Assembly: GCF_018070025.1 (NCBI RefSeq) | Contig: NZ_JAGPYQ010000002.1 | Coordinates: 1,612,001-1,676,000, forward strand | From: Streptomyces liliiviolaceus | GTDB taxonomy: Bacteria > Actinomycetota > Actinomycetes > Streptomycetales > Streptomycetaceae | Reading direction: 5' to 3' | DNA length: 64,000 nt | In this document: piece by piece, positions 1 to 8,549 of the stretch | How positions within the stretch are numbered: the stretch's first letter is position 1 | Layout: the number at the start of each line of letters is the position of its first letter | The notes under the pieces: generated by a model | What the model was told of the DNA's origin: nothing | Seen by the model: only the letters and a program-made list of their open reading frames with translations | Database searches by the model: none | Made by a program: the position numbers and the translations under genes

Positions 1-81
1 CTCACGGCCCGCGCGACCAGCCGCGCCGAACGCGCCTGGCTGCGCGAGGTGCTCGGCGAAGAGCCGCTCGCACACTCCTGA
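1..81 (+). CDS. C-terminal fragment of an unidentified protein (cut by window edge)
   Basis: Only the last 26 codons are present; they end in TGA at 79-81, about 20 bases before the next gene. The tail is rich in Arg, Ala and Glu and ends in ...EPLAHS. It is too short to assign to a family. The frame reads without interruption to the window start and the spacing to the next gene suggests co-transcription, but this is inference. Confidence 0.5.
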   Translation, partial: LTARATSRAERAWLREVLGEEPLAHS

Positions 82-101
82 AAGACTCCGGAGGCACATC
101 C

Positions 102-1091
102 ATGCTTGCGTCCTGGTACGACGAACAAGGCCCGGCCGCCGCCGTGTTGCGCGTCGGCGAACTGCCCGACCCCCACCCGGGCCCCGGCGAGGTCCGCGTC
201 CGCGTGACCGTCTCCGGCGTCAACCCCGGTGACACCAAGAAGCGCCGCGGCTGGCTCGGTTCCTCGATGCCCTACCCGAGGGTCGTCCCGCACAGCGACG
301 CCGCCGGCGTCATCGACGAGGTCGGCGAAGGAGTCGACACCCGCCGGGTCGGACAGCGGGTATGGGTCCACGACGCCCAGTCCTACCGGCCCTTCGGCAC
401 CGCCGCCCAGTACACCGTCGTACCCGGCTCCCAGGCCGTCGTGCTCCCCGACCATCTCGGCGACGAACTCGGCGCGAGCCTCGGCATCCCCGGCATCCCC
501 GGCATCACCGCCCACCGCGCGGTGTTCGCGGACGGCCCGGTCGACGGCCGCACCGTACTCGTGCACGGTGTGCTCGGCGGCGTCGGCTCCCTGGCCGCCC
601 AACTCGCCCGCTGGGGCGGTGCCACGGTCATCGGCACCGTCCGCCGCAGCGGCGATCTGGATCGCGTCGACCTGGCGGCCCTCCCCCACACCGTTGCCCT
701 GGACTCGGCCGACCCGGCGGCCGAGATCCGCTCGTACGCGCCCGACGGCGTGCACCGGGTCGTCGAGGTCTCCCTGTCTGCCAACGCGGATCTCGACAAC
801 GCGGTCACCGCACTCGACGCCGTCATCGCCGCCTACGGCACCCACTCCGACCGCACCGAACTCCCTTTCTGGCCGCTGCTGTTCAACAACATCACCCTCC
901 GCCTGCTCGGCAGCGACGACTTCCCCGCCGCAGCCAGACGCCAGGCCGCCCGTGACCTCACCGCGGCGGCCGCGGCCGGCGCCCTCACCGTCGACATCGG
1001 TGACCGCCACCCGCTGGAGGACATCGCCAAGGCCCACGACCGGGTCGACACGGGCGGGCGCGGCCGGGTACTGGTCACCGTCAGTCCTTGA
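102..1091 (+). CDS. Medium-chain dehydrogenase/reductase, NADPH:quinone oxidoreductase type
   Basis: A 329-aa zinc-independent MDR-family reductase, expected to move hydride from NADPH to a quinone or enone in the cytoplasm. The N-terminal GroES-like half holds the family pattern around GVNPGDTKKR (about residues 42-51) and HSDAAGVIDEVG (about 64-75). The Rossmann half starts at VLVHGVLGGVGSLAAQLA (about 150-167), a glycine-rich NADP-binding loop. No structural-zinc cysteine cluster is visible. A strong ribosome binding site (GGAGG, 8 bases upstream) supports the ATG at 102. It follows the preceding fragment by 20 bases. Length is normal for the family; the physiological substrate cannot be told. 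Confidence 0.9.
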   Translation: MLASWYDEQGPAAAVLRVGELPDPHPGPGEVRVRVTVSGVNPGDTKKRRGWLGSSMPYPRVVPHSDAAGVIDEVGEGVDTRRVGQRVWVHDAQSYRPFGTAAQYTVVPGSQAVVLPDHLGDELGASLGIPGIPGITAHRAVFADGPVDGRTVLVHGVLGGVGSLAAQLARWGGATVIGTVRRSGDLDRVDLAALPHTVALDSADPAAEIRSYAPDGVHRVVEVSLSANADLDNAVTALDAVIAAYGTHSDRTELPFWPLLFNNITLRLLGSDDFPAAARRQAARDLTAAAAAGALTVDIGDRHPLEDIAKAHDRVDTGGRGRVLVTVSP

Positions 1092-1165
1092 TGCCTCACC
1101 GTGCACCTCAGTTGCCGCGGGGAAAAGCAGGTGGCTTCGGGGAACCGCCTGGATACAGTCGGGCC

Positions 1166-1681
1166 GTGCCTGAACTGAAGCAACTGCATGCCGACCACGC
1201 CGCCGCGGTTCTGGCCTTCGAGCTGGCGAACCGTGCCTACTTCGCGGCCGCGGTCTCCGACCGTGGCGACGCCTTCTTCGACGAGTTCGCCGACCGGTAC
1301 GGCGACGCGCTGGCCGAGCAGGAGGCCGGCGTCTGCGCCTTCTATGTGCTCGTCGCCGAGGACGGCTCGGTGCTCGGCAGGTTCAACCTGTACGACGTGG
1401 AGGACGGCACCGCGAGACTCGGCTACCGCGTCGCGCGGCACGTGGCCGGTCGTGGCGTGGCGACCGCGACCGTTCGGGAGCTGTGCCGGCTGGCGGCGGC
1501 ACGGCACGGGCTACGCACTCTGCGGGCGGCCACCTCGCATGAGAACGCCGCGTCCCGGGCGGTGCTGACCCATGCCGGATTCGTTCCCGTCGGCCCGGCC
1601 GACCCGGCCCACCTCGGCGGTCGGCCGGGCACCTGGTATCAGCACGATCTCCCGCTCCGGCGGAGCCCCGGCGACGGGTAG
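1166..1681 (+). CDS. GNAT family N-acetyltransferase
   Basis: A 171-aa protein of the GCN5-related acetyltransferase fold, predicted to transfer acetyl from acetyl-CoA to an amine (RimJ/RimL-like substrate class possible). The acetyl-CoA loop is seen as RVARHVAGRGVATATV (motif A), followed by SHENAASRAVLTHAGFVPVG, the motif B region typical of these enzymes. I chose GTG at 1166, which gives a normal N-terminus (VPELKQLHADHAAAVL). The same frame is open upstream to a TTG overlapping the previous stop, but those 26 residues are low-complexity and unlike the family. Cytoplasmic; substrate unknown. Confidence 0.85.
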   Translation: MPELKQLHADHAAAVLAFELANRAYFAAAVSDRGDAFFDEFADRYGDALAEQEAGVCAFYVLVAEDGSVLGRFNLYDVEDGTARLGYRVARHVAGRGVATATVRELCRLAAARHGLRTLRAATSHENAASRAVLTHAGFVPVGPADPAHLGGRPGTWYQHDLPLRRSPGDG

Positions 1682-1814
1682 AGGATGTGCTGCGTCTCCA
1701 TGTCGTCATCTGTGGGACAGAGGACGATATCGCCATGGCGGACGGCATGCCGCCGGGCGAAGCTGTGGGTGGCGGTCCGACCGGGTGCGCCGACAGGAAG
1801 TGGAGAACAGCAGC

Positions 1815-2462
1815 ATGTCGATCGATCTTGTTACGGCCGCGGGTGTGACGGTGCCCGCCACACAGCTGGTGCGCGAGGCGACGGAACTCGTCCGGGACAC
1901 CACCGATGAGCTGATCTATCACCACTCGCGCCGGGTGTACTTCTTCGGGAGCCTCCAGGGCCGCGAGCGCGATCTCGGCTTCGACCCGGAACTGCTCTAT
2001 ATCGGGGCGATGTTCCACGACGTCGGCCTGAACCGGGAGTTCCATGACAGCGGCCGTAGGTTCGAGGTGGACGGCGCGGACGAGGCCAGGCGGTTCCTGC
2101 GAGCCCGCGGTGTCCCCGAGGACAGCGTCCGCCGCGTCTGGACGTCGATCGCCCTGCACACCACCCCCGGCATCCCCCAGTTCATGGAACCGGAGGTGGC
2201 GCTGGTCACCGCGGGGGTCGAGTACGACGTCCTGGGCATCGGGTACGACAGCCTCTCCGCCGAGGACCGCGAGGCCGTCGTGGCACTCCACCCGCGCCCC
2301 GACTTCAAGCGCCGCATCCTGGACGCCTTCACCGACGGCATCCGCTCCAAGCCCGAGACGGCCTTCGGCAATGTGAAGGCTGACGTGCTGGAGCACTTCG
2401 TTCCCGGTTTCGAGCGGGGAGACTTCGTCCGGACGATCCAGGACTCCGCGTGGAAGGAGTAG
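1815..2462 (+). CDS. HD-domain hydrolase-like protein (cyanamide hydratase-like)
   Basis: A 215-aa cytoplasmic HD-superfamily protein. The metal-binding signature appears as H in IYHHSRRVYFFG, then MFHDVGL (the HD pair) and HTTPGIPQF downstream. The layout resembles the cyanamide hydratase / HD phosphohydrolase-like families, which bind a divalent metal and act on small nitrile-type compounds or phosphate esters. I chose ATG 1815 because AGTGGAG lies just upstream and the family-like sequence begins there; the frame stays open upstream but encodes Arg/Ser-rich filler. Its last 13 bases overlap the next gene, so it is probably coupled to the GlxA-type regulator. Substrate unknown. Confidence 0.8.
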   Translation: MSIDLVTAAGVTVPATQLVREATELVRDTTDELIYHHSRRVYFFGSLQGRERDLGFDPELLYIGAMFHDVGLNREFHDSGRRFEVDGADEARRFLRARGVPEDSVRRVWTSIALHTTPGIPQFMEPEVALVTAGVEYDVLGIGYDSLSAEDREAVVALHPRPDFKRRILDAFTDGIRSKPETAFGNVKADVLEHFVPGFERGDFVRTIQDSAWKE

Positions 2463-3478
2463 CACCGGACACACCCCGCGCCAGACGCACGCCCGGCGCC
2501 GGCCACGCACCCCGCGCTCGGCGCACGGTCGTCGTCGTGGCGTTCGACGGGGTGCAGCTCCTCGATGTCACCGGCCCCGTGGAGGTCTTCACGACGGCCA
2601 ACCGCCACGGGGGCGACTACGACGTACGGGTCGTCTCGCCGACCGGTGAGTCGGTCACCACCTCGTCAGGTCTGGTCATCGGTGCCGGAGAACCGCCGCT
2701 CCGGCTTCCGCGGCGCCGCAGCACCCTGCTGGTCGCGGGACGACAGGACTGGCGTACGGCGGTCGCCGACACCGGCCTGGTCTCCTTGGTGGCGCGGATG
2801 GCCGGGCAGGCGGAGCGCGTGGCGTCGGTGTGTGCGGGAGCCTTCCTCCTGGCCGAGGCCGGGGTCCTGGACGGTCGCCGCGCGGCCACGCACTGGGAGC
2901 TCGCGACCCAGCTGGCGACCGCCTATCCCCGGGTCCGGGTGGAGGACAACCCCGTCTTCGCGCGGGACGGCCATGTGCTCACGTCGGCCGGTGTCACCGC
3001 GGGCATCGACCTCTCGCTGGCCCTGGTCGAAGAGGACTGGGGTGCCGAGACCGCCCGCGGTGTGGCCAGGCAACTGGTCGTGTTCATGGCCCGGCCCGGC
3101 GGGCAGGCGCAGTTCAGCGCCCGGCTGGCTCCCCGGCAGCCACAGCATCCGGCGGTACGCCGGGTGATGGACCACGTCACCGAGGACCCGGCGGCCACCC
3201 ATACCCTCACCGCCCTGGCCTCCGCGGCCGGACTGAGCGGCCGCCACCTGGAACGGCTCTTCCGTACCGAGGTCGGTACGACACCCGGACGGTACGTGGA
3301 GTCCGTCCGGGTCGAAGCCGCCCGAACACTCCTCGAAGCCGGTGGCGGCACCGTGGAGGAAGTGGCGCAGCAGGCGGGATTCGGCTCGTCGGAATCCTTG
3401 CGACGCGTCTTCCAGCGCGTCCTCGGTATCGCTCCGACGCAGTACCGCGCCCGCTTCCACAGCACGGCCGCCCCCTGA
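2450..3478 (+). CDS. GlxA-family transcriptional regulator (DJ-1/PfpI + AraC HTH)
   Basis: A 342-aa regulator. Residues about 25-200 form a class I glutamine amidotransferase-like DJ-1/PfpI domain (VVVVAFDGVQLLDVTGPVEV; VCAGAFLLAEAGVLDGR with the nucleophile-elbow Cys; ATHWE). Residues about 235-335 carry a double AraC-type HTH (LASAAGLSGRHLERLFRTEV; VAQQAGFGSSESLRRVF). Family members sense small metabolites through the degenerate amidotransferase domain. The start is GTG 2450, inside the end of the HD-domain gene, so translation is probably coupled and the HD protein may act on the ligand it senses; that link is inference. The gene ends 34 bases before the convergent FG-GAP gene. Confidence 0.9.
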   Translation: MEGVAPDTPRARRTPGAGHAPRARRTVVVVAFDGVQLLDVTGPVEVFTTANRHGGDYDVRVVSPTGESVTTSSGLVIGAGEPPLRLPRRRSTLLVAGRQDWRTAVADTGLVSLVARMAGQAERVASVCAGAFLLAEAGVLDGRRAATHWELATQLATAYPRVRVEDNPVFARDGHVLTSAGVTAGIDLSLALVEEDWGAETARGVARQLVVFMARPGGQAQFSARLAPRQPQHPAVRRVMDHVTEDPAATHTLTALASAAGLSGRHLERLFRTEVGTTPGRYVESVRVEAARTLLEAGGGTVEEVAQQAGFGSSESLRRVFQRVLGIAPTQYRARFHSTAAP

Positions 3479-3511
3479 CCGCGCGTACGAGGCTGTCCGG
3501 GCCGACGAAGG

Positions 3512-4987
3512 TCAGGGGATCTGGACGCCCGGCCCGTTGTCACCGCTGAGGTTCCAGCCGTACTCGGCCTGTGCCGACGGCGTCCCGAGGTCCACGGGAT
3601 TGTGCGCGGACGACTTCGACGCCGTCAGGCCGGACGTCGTACCGCGCAGCAGCCACACCGCGCCGCCGTTCCTGACCGTGCCGAGGTCCTCCCCCGGCGC
3701 GCCCGCGGTGAGGTCCGCCTTCCCGTCCCCGGTGACATCGAGCAGCCGTACCGAGCCGCCGAAGACGTCGTTCTTCTCGGCGACCCCCGGCACGTTCGCG
3801 GTGTCCTGGTGGAACGCCTGCGCGCCCGTGCCGGTGAGCCCGCTCTTGCCGCCCTTGAGGAGGACCACGGAACCGGCCTTGGCCACCGAGCCGATCGACT
3901 CACCGGGGACACCCACGGCCAGGTCGGGGTAACCGTCGCCGTTCACGTCGCCCGCGCTCAAACGCGCGCCGAAGGCGTCGTTCTTCTCACTCACGCCGGG
4001 CACGCCCGCGGTCTGCTGGGTGATGGTCTGCGTACGGGTCTGGCTGGGGCCCGCGGCCGAGCCGTAATAGATCTTGACGGTCCCCGGGTCGTCGACCATC
4101 TCCGTGTCGCCGCCCGGGAATTCGCGGGTGGCGAGGTCGGCGTAACCGTCCTGGTCGAAGTCGGCGACGGCGGTGGCGGACGCGGAGGACAGCCGCTGCG
4201 GGACGGTGGACAGGCCGTCCTTCGTGCCGAGCCACAGCTTGCCGCCCTCGGCGTGGTTCTCGTAGACGTAGAAGGTCGCGAGGTCCTCGATGCCGTCGCC
4301 GTTGAAGTCGCCGGCCGCGGTGGAGGAGATCGTGTTGTCGGTGCTGAACACCACCATCTGCTGTTCGCGGGCGGGGGCGCCGGTGCGGTCGAACGGGCCG
4401 TGGAGCACGGCGCGGTAGTCGTAGTCGTCGCCGTTGCGCATGAACAGGTCCGTGTGACCGTCCCCGTCGAAGTCGCCCGCGGTGAGGTCCTCTCCGACCT
4501 CGGCGTTCGTCGCAGCGCCGGCGACGCGGACGGAATCCTGGCCGGAGATGCCCGTTCTGCGGCCCCAGAGGACGATCACCGAGCCGCTTATGTTGTCTTC
4601 CGGCCGGTATTCGCGGCTCGTCACGGCCAGGTCGGTCAGGCCGTCGCCGTCCAGGTCCCGGGGAACGAGCGCGTAGCCGAAGACCCCGTTGTCGGCGGGC
4701 GCGCCGGGCACTCCGGGGGTGTCCTGGGTGATGACGGTGGTGTGGGCCGTGTCGAGGCCGTTCGCCGAGCCGTAGGTGATCGTGAGGTAGCCGGCCCAGG
4801 CGTGGCCGCCCACCGTGGCGCCGGGGGCGGCCACGGCGATGTCCTGGTAGCCGTCGCCGTTGAAGTCCTCACGCACGGTGGTGGCGCGGCCCGCGGCGGA
4901 CGCGGTGCCCGCCACGATCTGCACGCTGAAGGTGCCGATCAGAGCGGCGACCACTGCGGTCGATACGGCAAGTCGACGGATGCCCAC
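3512..4987 (-). CDS. Secreted FG-GAP/VCBS repeat protein
   Basis: A 491-aa exported protein. Residues 1-35 are a signal peptide (IRRLAVSTAVVAALIGTF, then an Ala-rich cleavage region TASAAG). The rest is an integrin-alpha-like beta-propeller with seven calcium-loop repeats: DFNGDGYQDIAV, DLDGDGLTDLAV, DFDGDGHTDLFM, DFNGDGIEDLAT, DFDQDGYADLAT, DVNGDGYPDLAV and DVTGDGKADLTA. I chose GTG 4987 because AGGAGG lies 4 bases upstream; 54 more residues are open upstream but have no start signal. Such propellers bind carbohydrate or protein ligands outside the cell; no catalytic domain is seen. A 13-bp tandem repeat array lies upstream. Confidence 0.88.
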   Translation of the reverse strand: MGIRRLAVSTAVVAALIGTFSVQIVAGTASAAGRATTVREDFNGDGYQDIAVAAPGATVGGHAWAGYLTITYGSANGLDTAHTTVITQDTPGVPGAPADNGVFGYALVPRDLDGDGLTDLAVTSREYRPEDNISGSVIVLWGRRTGISGQDSVRVAGAATNAEVGEDLTAGDFDGDGHTDLFMRNGDDYDYRAVLHGPFDRTGAPAREQQMVVFSTDNTISSTAAGDFNGDGIEDLATFYVYENHAEGGKLWLGTKDGLSTVPQRLSSASATAVADFDQDGYADLATREFPGGDTEMVDDPGTVKIYYGSAAGPSQTRTQTITQQTAGVPGVSEKNDAFGARLSAGDVNGDGYPDLAVGVPGESIGSVAKAGSVVLLKGGKSGLTGTGAQAFHQDTANVPGVAEKNDVFGGSVRLLDVTGDGKADLTAGAPGEDLGTVRNGGAVWLLRGTTSGLTASKSSAHNPVDLGTPSAQAEYGWNLSGDNGPGVQIP

Positions 4988-5128
4988 AAGTCCTCCTGGA
5001 AGCGCGCGGCTTCGAGGCCGCTCACGGGTGACGTTCGCCTGTGAGACACGCGGGAACGGTCGATGGTTGTGTGGCGAACACGACGTGAACAGCCGACACC
5101 GACAGATGACATCGGGCATGCCGGCCGG

Positions 5129-5177
5129 TGGGCACATGTGGTGGGACATGTGGGTGGGACATGTGGGTGGGACATGT
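5129..5177. repeat. Four tandem 13-bp repeats with ACATGT palindromic core
   Basis: Units start at 5129, 5141, 5154 and 5167 with consensus GTGGGACATGTGG. The first unit has one extra base (GTGGGCACATGTG) and the last drops its final GG. Each contains the palindrome ACATGT. The array lies about 140-190 bases upstream of the FG-GAP gene start, in the 267-base gap behind the eCIS-core gene. It may bind a regulator in phase; nothing else recognisable is in this gap except the ribosome binding site at 4991-4997. Confidence 0.75.
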
Positions 5178-5254
5178 ACGTGAGGACAGACGAGTGGGCC
5201 GTTCGTGGGGGGCGGCCTGTAGCACCGCCCGCCGCACGAGTGGCCCTCAGCCGG

Positions 5255-7468
5255 TCAGGAAGTGGAACTACCGCGCTTGCCGATCAGGTCCCGGTACAGG
5301 GCCGCGCGTTCCTCGTGCGTCGTGGCCGCCTCCAGTGCGGCCTTCCAGTCCTTCTCCAGGTCCTTGAGCTTCTGCACCCAGTCGCCGAACTCCTTCAGGT
5401 CGACATGGCGCTGGCTCGAAGCGAGGGGGGCGTCGGCGCCGGGCTTGTCGTCCTTGTGTCCGCCCACCTGGCTCACGGGGTTGCTGTTCTTCTCGCTGCT
5501 CGTCAGGCCGTGCTCGTAGCCGTCGGGGGTCCTGCCTCCCGGTCCGGCGGTCTCGATGCCGACCTGCAGTGCCCCGTCACGCTTGTCGGTGGGCGGCTTG
5601 TAGCCCATGAAGGCGTGTCCGTACGACTCGTTCGGGAGAATGGTGTCGCCGTGGAAGTCCTTGTTCCCCATGCCCCGCAGGGCCAGGGGCAGACCGTAGA
5701 GGTGGCTGTGCGGGTCCATCCAGTTCTGCAGGGTGGCCCCGATCTCGCCCTTCTCCACGAACTTGCCCGGCGTCCCGTCCTTCTGGTTTTCGCCGATCTC
5801 CATGTGATGGGTGCCGAACCCGCGCCGGTACACCGGCTTCTCGGGCGTCGATTTGGGCTCCCAGAACTTCCGGTCCTCCTTGGTGATGTGGAGCCACTGG
5901 GGCAGCTCGTAACCGTGCTGGCCGTCGGCCAGTTGCGGGATGCGGATGTTGACGCGGCCGCCGTAGGCCAGAGCGTGGGCGACGTCGTCCTTGAAGTCCT
6001 CGTGGACGCCCGCCGCCGGGTTGAAGACCTTCAGGCCTTCCTTCAGGATCAGGAAGATCTTGGTCAGCAGCTCGGTGCCGCGCGCGACCCTCGCCCGGTG
6101 CTTGGCGGCGTCCGGGACCTTGTCGCTGATACCGGGAGGGAGCATGGTGTCGACGAAGGTCTGGAAGATCTGCTCGTTGCGCTCCTCCGTGAGCCGGTCC
6201 TTCTCGGGCTGCGGGGTCGCTTCGGCGTGCATGGCCATGTGGCGGCCGAGCTGGTAGTCCGATCGGCTGGGTTCGACCGGCGGCTTCCCCTCGCTGTGCT
6301 TCTCGGACTCCTGCCGCCATCGCAGGGTGGCCACGAGCAGGCGTTTGCCCTCCGGCTGCTCCAGCCAGTCGTGGAACTTGCCCGCCTTCAGGTAGGCCTC
6401 GGCCTCGGAACGGGTGCACAGGCCCACGGTCTTGAGCCACTTGGGGTCCTCGGACTCCACTGCCTTGATCGTCTGCAGTTCCTCGTCCGTGAAACTCGGG
6501 CCGCTTCGCACCCGCTTGTGGATGACGGCCCGTACTTCCTTGTTCCTGATCTCCTGATTGCCGCCGACGAGCAGCCGCGCCAGACGGACGATGGCCGGGA
6601 GGGTGGCCATGCCCGGCGGTTCGGCCGCGGTCGAGGGCTCGGCCACCGTCGGTGGCTCGGCCACGGTCGAGGGCCCTGCCGTGGTCGCGGGACCGGGGCG
6701 GTCGGCCCGCTGGACGGGGACGTCTGCGTCCACGCTGCGCTGCACCGCCCCGCCGGGTAAGGCGGATAAGGCGGGTAATGAGGCGGACCCGGGGAGCGAG
6801 AGGTCGGGGGCCGAACCCCGGGCCAGCTTGCGGCCGTTGGCGCCGGCGCTCCGCTCGAACGCGTCGTCCGGGCGGGAGACCTTCTCCCCCTTGCCGTTGG
6901 GCGTGCCGGGGACCGGCCCGAGAGCCTGCTGGCGCACGTGGTCGACCTCTTCGTACATCACCTCGTCGTTGACGCGGTCACCGCCGAGCACGATGTGCGA
7001 GCCGGTGGTGTAGGCGAGGGCTCCGAGGTCCTCGGCCGAGCGCTGGGCGACGGGATCGTTGTGTACGCGTACGTGGCCGAAGTCCATGTCGTAGGCCTGT
7101 TCGGCCCGCTGGAGGACGCGGGGCTCCAGGGGGCGGCCGGGGGAACCCACGGCGTCGCGGACCGACGGCCGCCGCTGGACCGGCGTGGCTCCTTCGGTCT
7201 CGCACTCCGTGGTCCCGCTCCGCCGATCCCCTTCGGTCTCGCGCTCCGTGGTGCCGCTCCGCCGATCGTCGGCGTCCTGCTCCTTGGACCCGCTCTGCTG
7301 CCCGTCGGGGCTCTGTCCGTCGCGTGCCCGCTGGATCGCGCGGGTCACCGCGGCGTTCCCGGCGGCCTGTTGGAGAGCGATCAGCGGGTGCAGGGCCGTG
7401 GGTGGCCGGGACGCCGGACGTCTGCCGGTGCCTTCCGCGCTCTTGTTGTTCTCCTTCTCGATACGCAT
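5255..7468 (-). CDS. eCIS-core (DUF4157) domain protein with degenerate HExxH, candidate CIS cargo or toxin
   Basis: A 737-aa protein. Residues 29-47 show the ALQxxAGNxAV motif common at the front of actinobacterial eCIS-associated proteins. Residues about 105-185 match DUF4157 (PLEPRVLQRAEQAYDMDFGHVRVH; LAYTTGSHIVLGG; HVRQQ), the domain that marks extracellular contractile injection system (eCIS) cargo. The usual HELAH zinc motif is EEVDH here (E173-H177), so the first zinc His is gone and protease activity is doubtful. A Pro/Thr/Ala linker follows (about 245-290), then about 440 mostly helical residues I do not recognise. No signal peptide or membrane segment. A strong AAAGGGG ribosome binding site precedes ATG 7468. 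Three TTA codons occur at residues 231, 234 and 237. No injection-system structural genes are in the window. Confidence 0.8.
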   Translation of the reverse strand: MRIEKENNKSAEGTGRRPASRPPTALHPLIALQQAAGNAAVTRAIQRARDGQSPDGQQSGSKEQDADDRRSGTTERETEGDRRSGTTECETEGATPVQRRPSVRDAVGSPGRPLEPRVLQRAEQAYDMDFGHVRVHNDPVAQRSAEDLGALAYTTGSHIVLGGDRVNDEVMYEEVDHVRQQALGPVPGTPNGKGEKVSRPDDAFERSAGANGRKLARGSAPDLSLPGSASLPALSALPGGAVQRSVDADVPVQRADRPGPATTAGPSTVAEPPTVAEPSTAAEPPGMATLPAIVRLARLLVGGNQEIRNKEVRAVIHKRVRSGPSFTDEELQTIKAVESEDPKWLKTVGLCTRSEAEAYLKAGKFHDWLEQPEGKRLLVATLRWRQESEKHSEGKPPVEPSRSDYQLGRHMAMHAEATPQPEKDRLTEERNEQIFQTFVDTMLPPGISDKVPDAAKHRARVARGTELLTKIFLILKEGLKVFNPAAGVHEDFKDDVAHALAYGGRVNIRIPQLADGQHGYELPQWLHITKEDRKFWEPKSTPEKPVYRRGFGTHHMEIGENQKDGTPGKFVEKGEIGATLQNWMDPHSHLYGLPLALRGMGNKDFHGDTILPNESYGHAFMGYKPPTDKRDGALQVGIETAGPGGRTPDGYEHGLTSSEKNSNPVSQVGGHKDDKPGADAPLASSQRHVDLKEFGDWVQKLKDLEKDWKAALEAATTHEERAALYRDLIGKRGSSTS
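7191..7268. repeat. 39-bp tandem duplication inside the eCIS-core gene
   Basis: Two copies, 7191-7229 and 7230-7268, differ at only a few bases. They encode two successive 13-residue units, DRRSGTTERETEG and DRRSGTTECETEG read in the gene direction, in the flexible stretch between the N-terminal AGN motif and the DUF4157 domain. It looks like recent slippage in a linker and is in frame. Confidence 0.85.
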
Positions 7469-7582
7469 ATTTTCCCCTTTATTGGATGTGGGTTATTCCC
7501 TCCTATCCGGCGTCCGTTGAAGCCGGTATGTCCACGGGGGCACAAATGAGGGCAACACCGAGGGGGTGCGGGGACGCCCGTT

Positions 7583-8524
7583 TCAGTAACCCGCGGCCAG
7601 TTGCACGGCAGCGGCGGCGCCCGCCAGATAGCCGGAAGCCACGGCCGCCGCCATGGACGGCGGGACCGCGGTGGCGGCGTCACCGGCCGCGTAGAGCCCG
7701 GGAACGCCGGTCCGGCCCATCGCGTCGACCGTGATCGCCTCGACGCTGAGCATCTCGTCCGGTTCGTTCAGCGACGCTCCGAGGTCCCGGGCCAGTGAGG
7801 AGCGCTGGTAGAGGGTCGACTTGACCAGCAGGGCCCCGAGGGCGAGTTCGTCGCCGTCGGCGAACACCGCCGCCCGCAGGTCGGTTCCCGGCCCGTCGAG
7901 GACGCTGATCGGCCGTTCGTCCCAGCCCACTCCGCCGACGGCCAGCCGTTCACGCTGTTCGTCGGTGAGTTCGCCGCCGTTGGTCAGCAGTGTGATCCGG
8001 TCGCTCCAGGCGCGCAGGTTCAGGGCGCCGTGCACACCAACGGCGCCCGTCGCGAGAACACCCAGCGGGCGGTCGCTGACCTCCCAGCCGTGACAGAAAG
8101 GGCAATGGAAGACCGCATTGCCCCATCGTTCGGACAGTCCGGGCAGCTGGGGGTGGCGGTAGTCCGTTCCGGGTGCCAGGACCATGCTCCGGGCCCGCTC
8201 GCGACGGCCGTCGGCGAGGGTGACCGCGAAGGTTCCGTCGTCCTCCCGCACACCGTGGGTGACCTCGCCCGAGCGCAGTTCGACGGACGGATAGGCCAGC
8301 AGTTCCGCGCGGCCTTCGGCATGGAACAGGGCGGGAGGCCGCCGATCGCGTCCGAGCAGGCCTCCGACCTTCGCCGCGACACGGTTGCTCTGCCGGCCGG
8401 CGTCGATGACCAGGGTGCTGCGGCGGGCCCGGCCGAGCGTGAGCGCTGCACTCAGTCCGGCAGCCCCCGCGCCGACCACGACGCAGTCCTTCATGCCGGT
8501 GTGGTTCTCGTTCATGTCGTTCAC
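7583..8524 (-). CDS. Thioredoxin reductase-like NAD(P)/FAD-dependent oxidoreductase
   Basis: A 313-aa flavoprotein of the TrxB fold. The FAD loop VVGAGAAGLSAALTLGRA lies near the N-terminus. A redox-active CPFC pair (in FHCPFCHGWE) sits where thioredoxin reductases carry their CxxC. The C-terminal FAD motif is GLYAAGDAATAVPPSMAAAVASG. It is expected to use NAD(P)H to reduce, or O2 to oxidise, a dithiol; the partner is unknown and no thioredoxin gene is adjacent. The start may be GTG 8524 or ATG 8515; both give the same core. It is divergent from an AraC regulator across 80 bases, which probably controls it. Confidence 0.88.
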   Translation of the reverse strand: MNDMNENHTGMKDCVVVGAGAAGLSAALTLGRARRSTLVIDAGRQSNRVAAKVGGLLGRDRRPPALFHAEGRAELLAYPSVELRSGEVTHGVREDDGTFAVTLADGRRERARSMVLAPGTDYRHPQLPGLSERWGNAVFHCPFCHGWEVSDRPLGVLATGAVGVHGALNLRAWSDRITLLTNGGELTDEQRERLAVGGVGWDERPISVLDGPGTDLRAAVFADGDELALGALLVKSTLYQRSSLARDLGASLNEPDEMLSVEAITVDAMGRTGVPGLYAAGDAATAVPPSMAAAVASGYLAGAAAAVQLAAGY

Positions 8525-8549
8525 TGAACCAGCCGCTGACGTGCACGGA

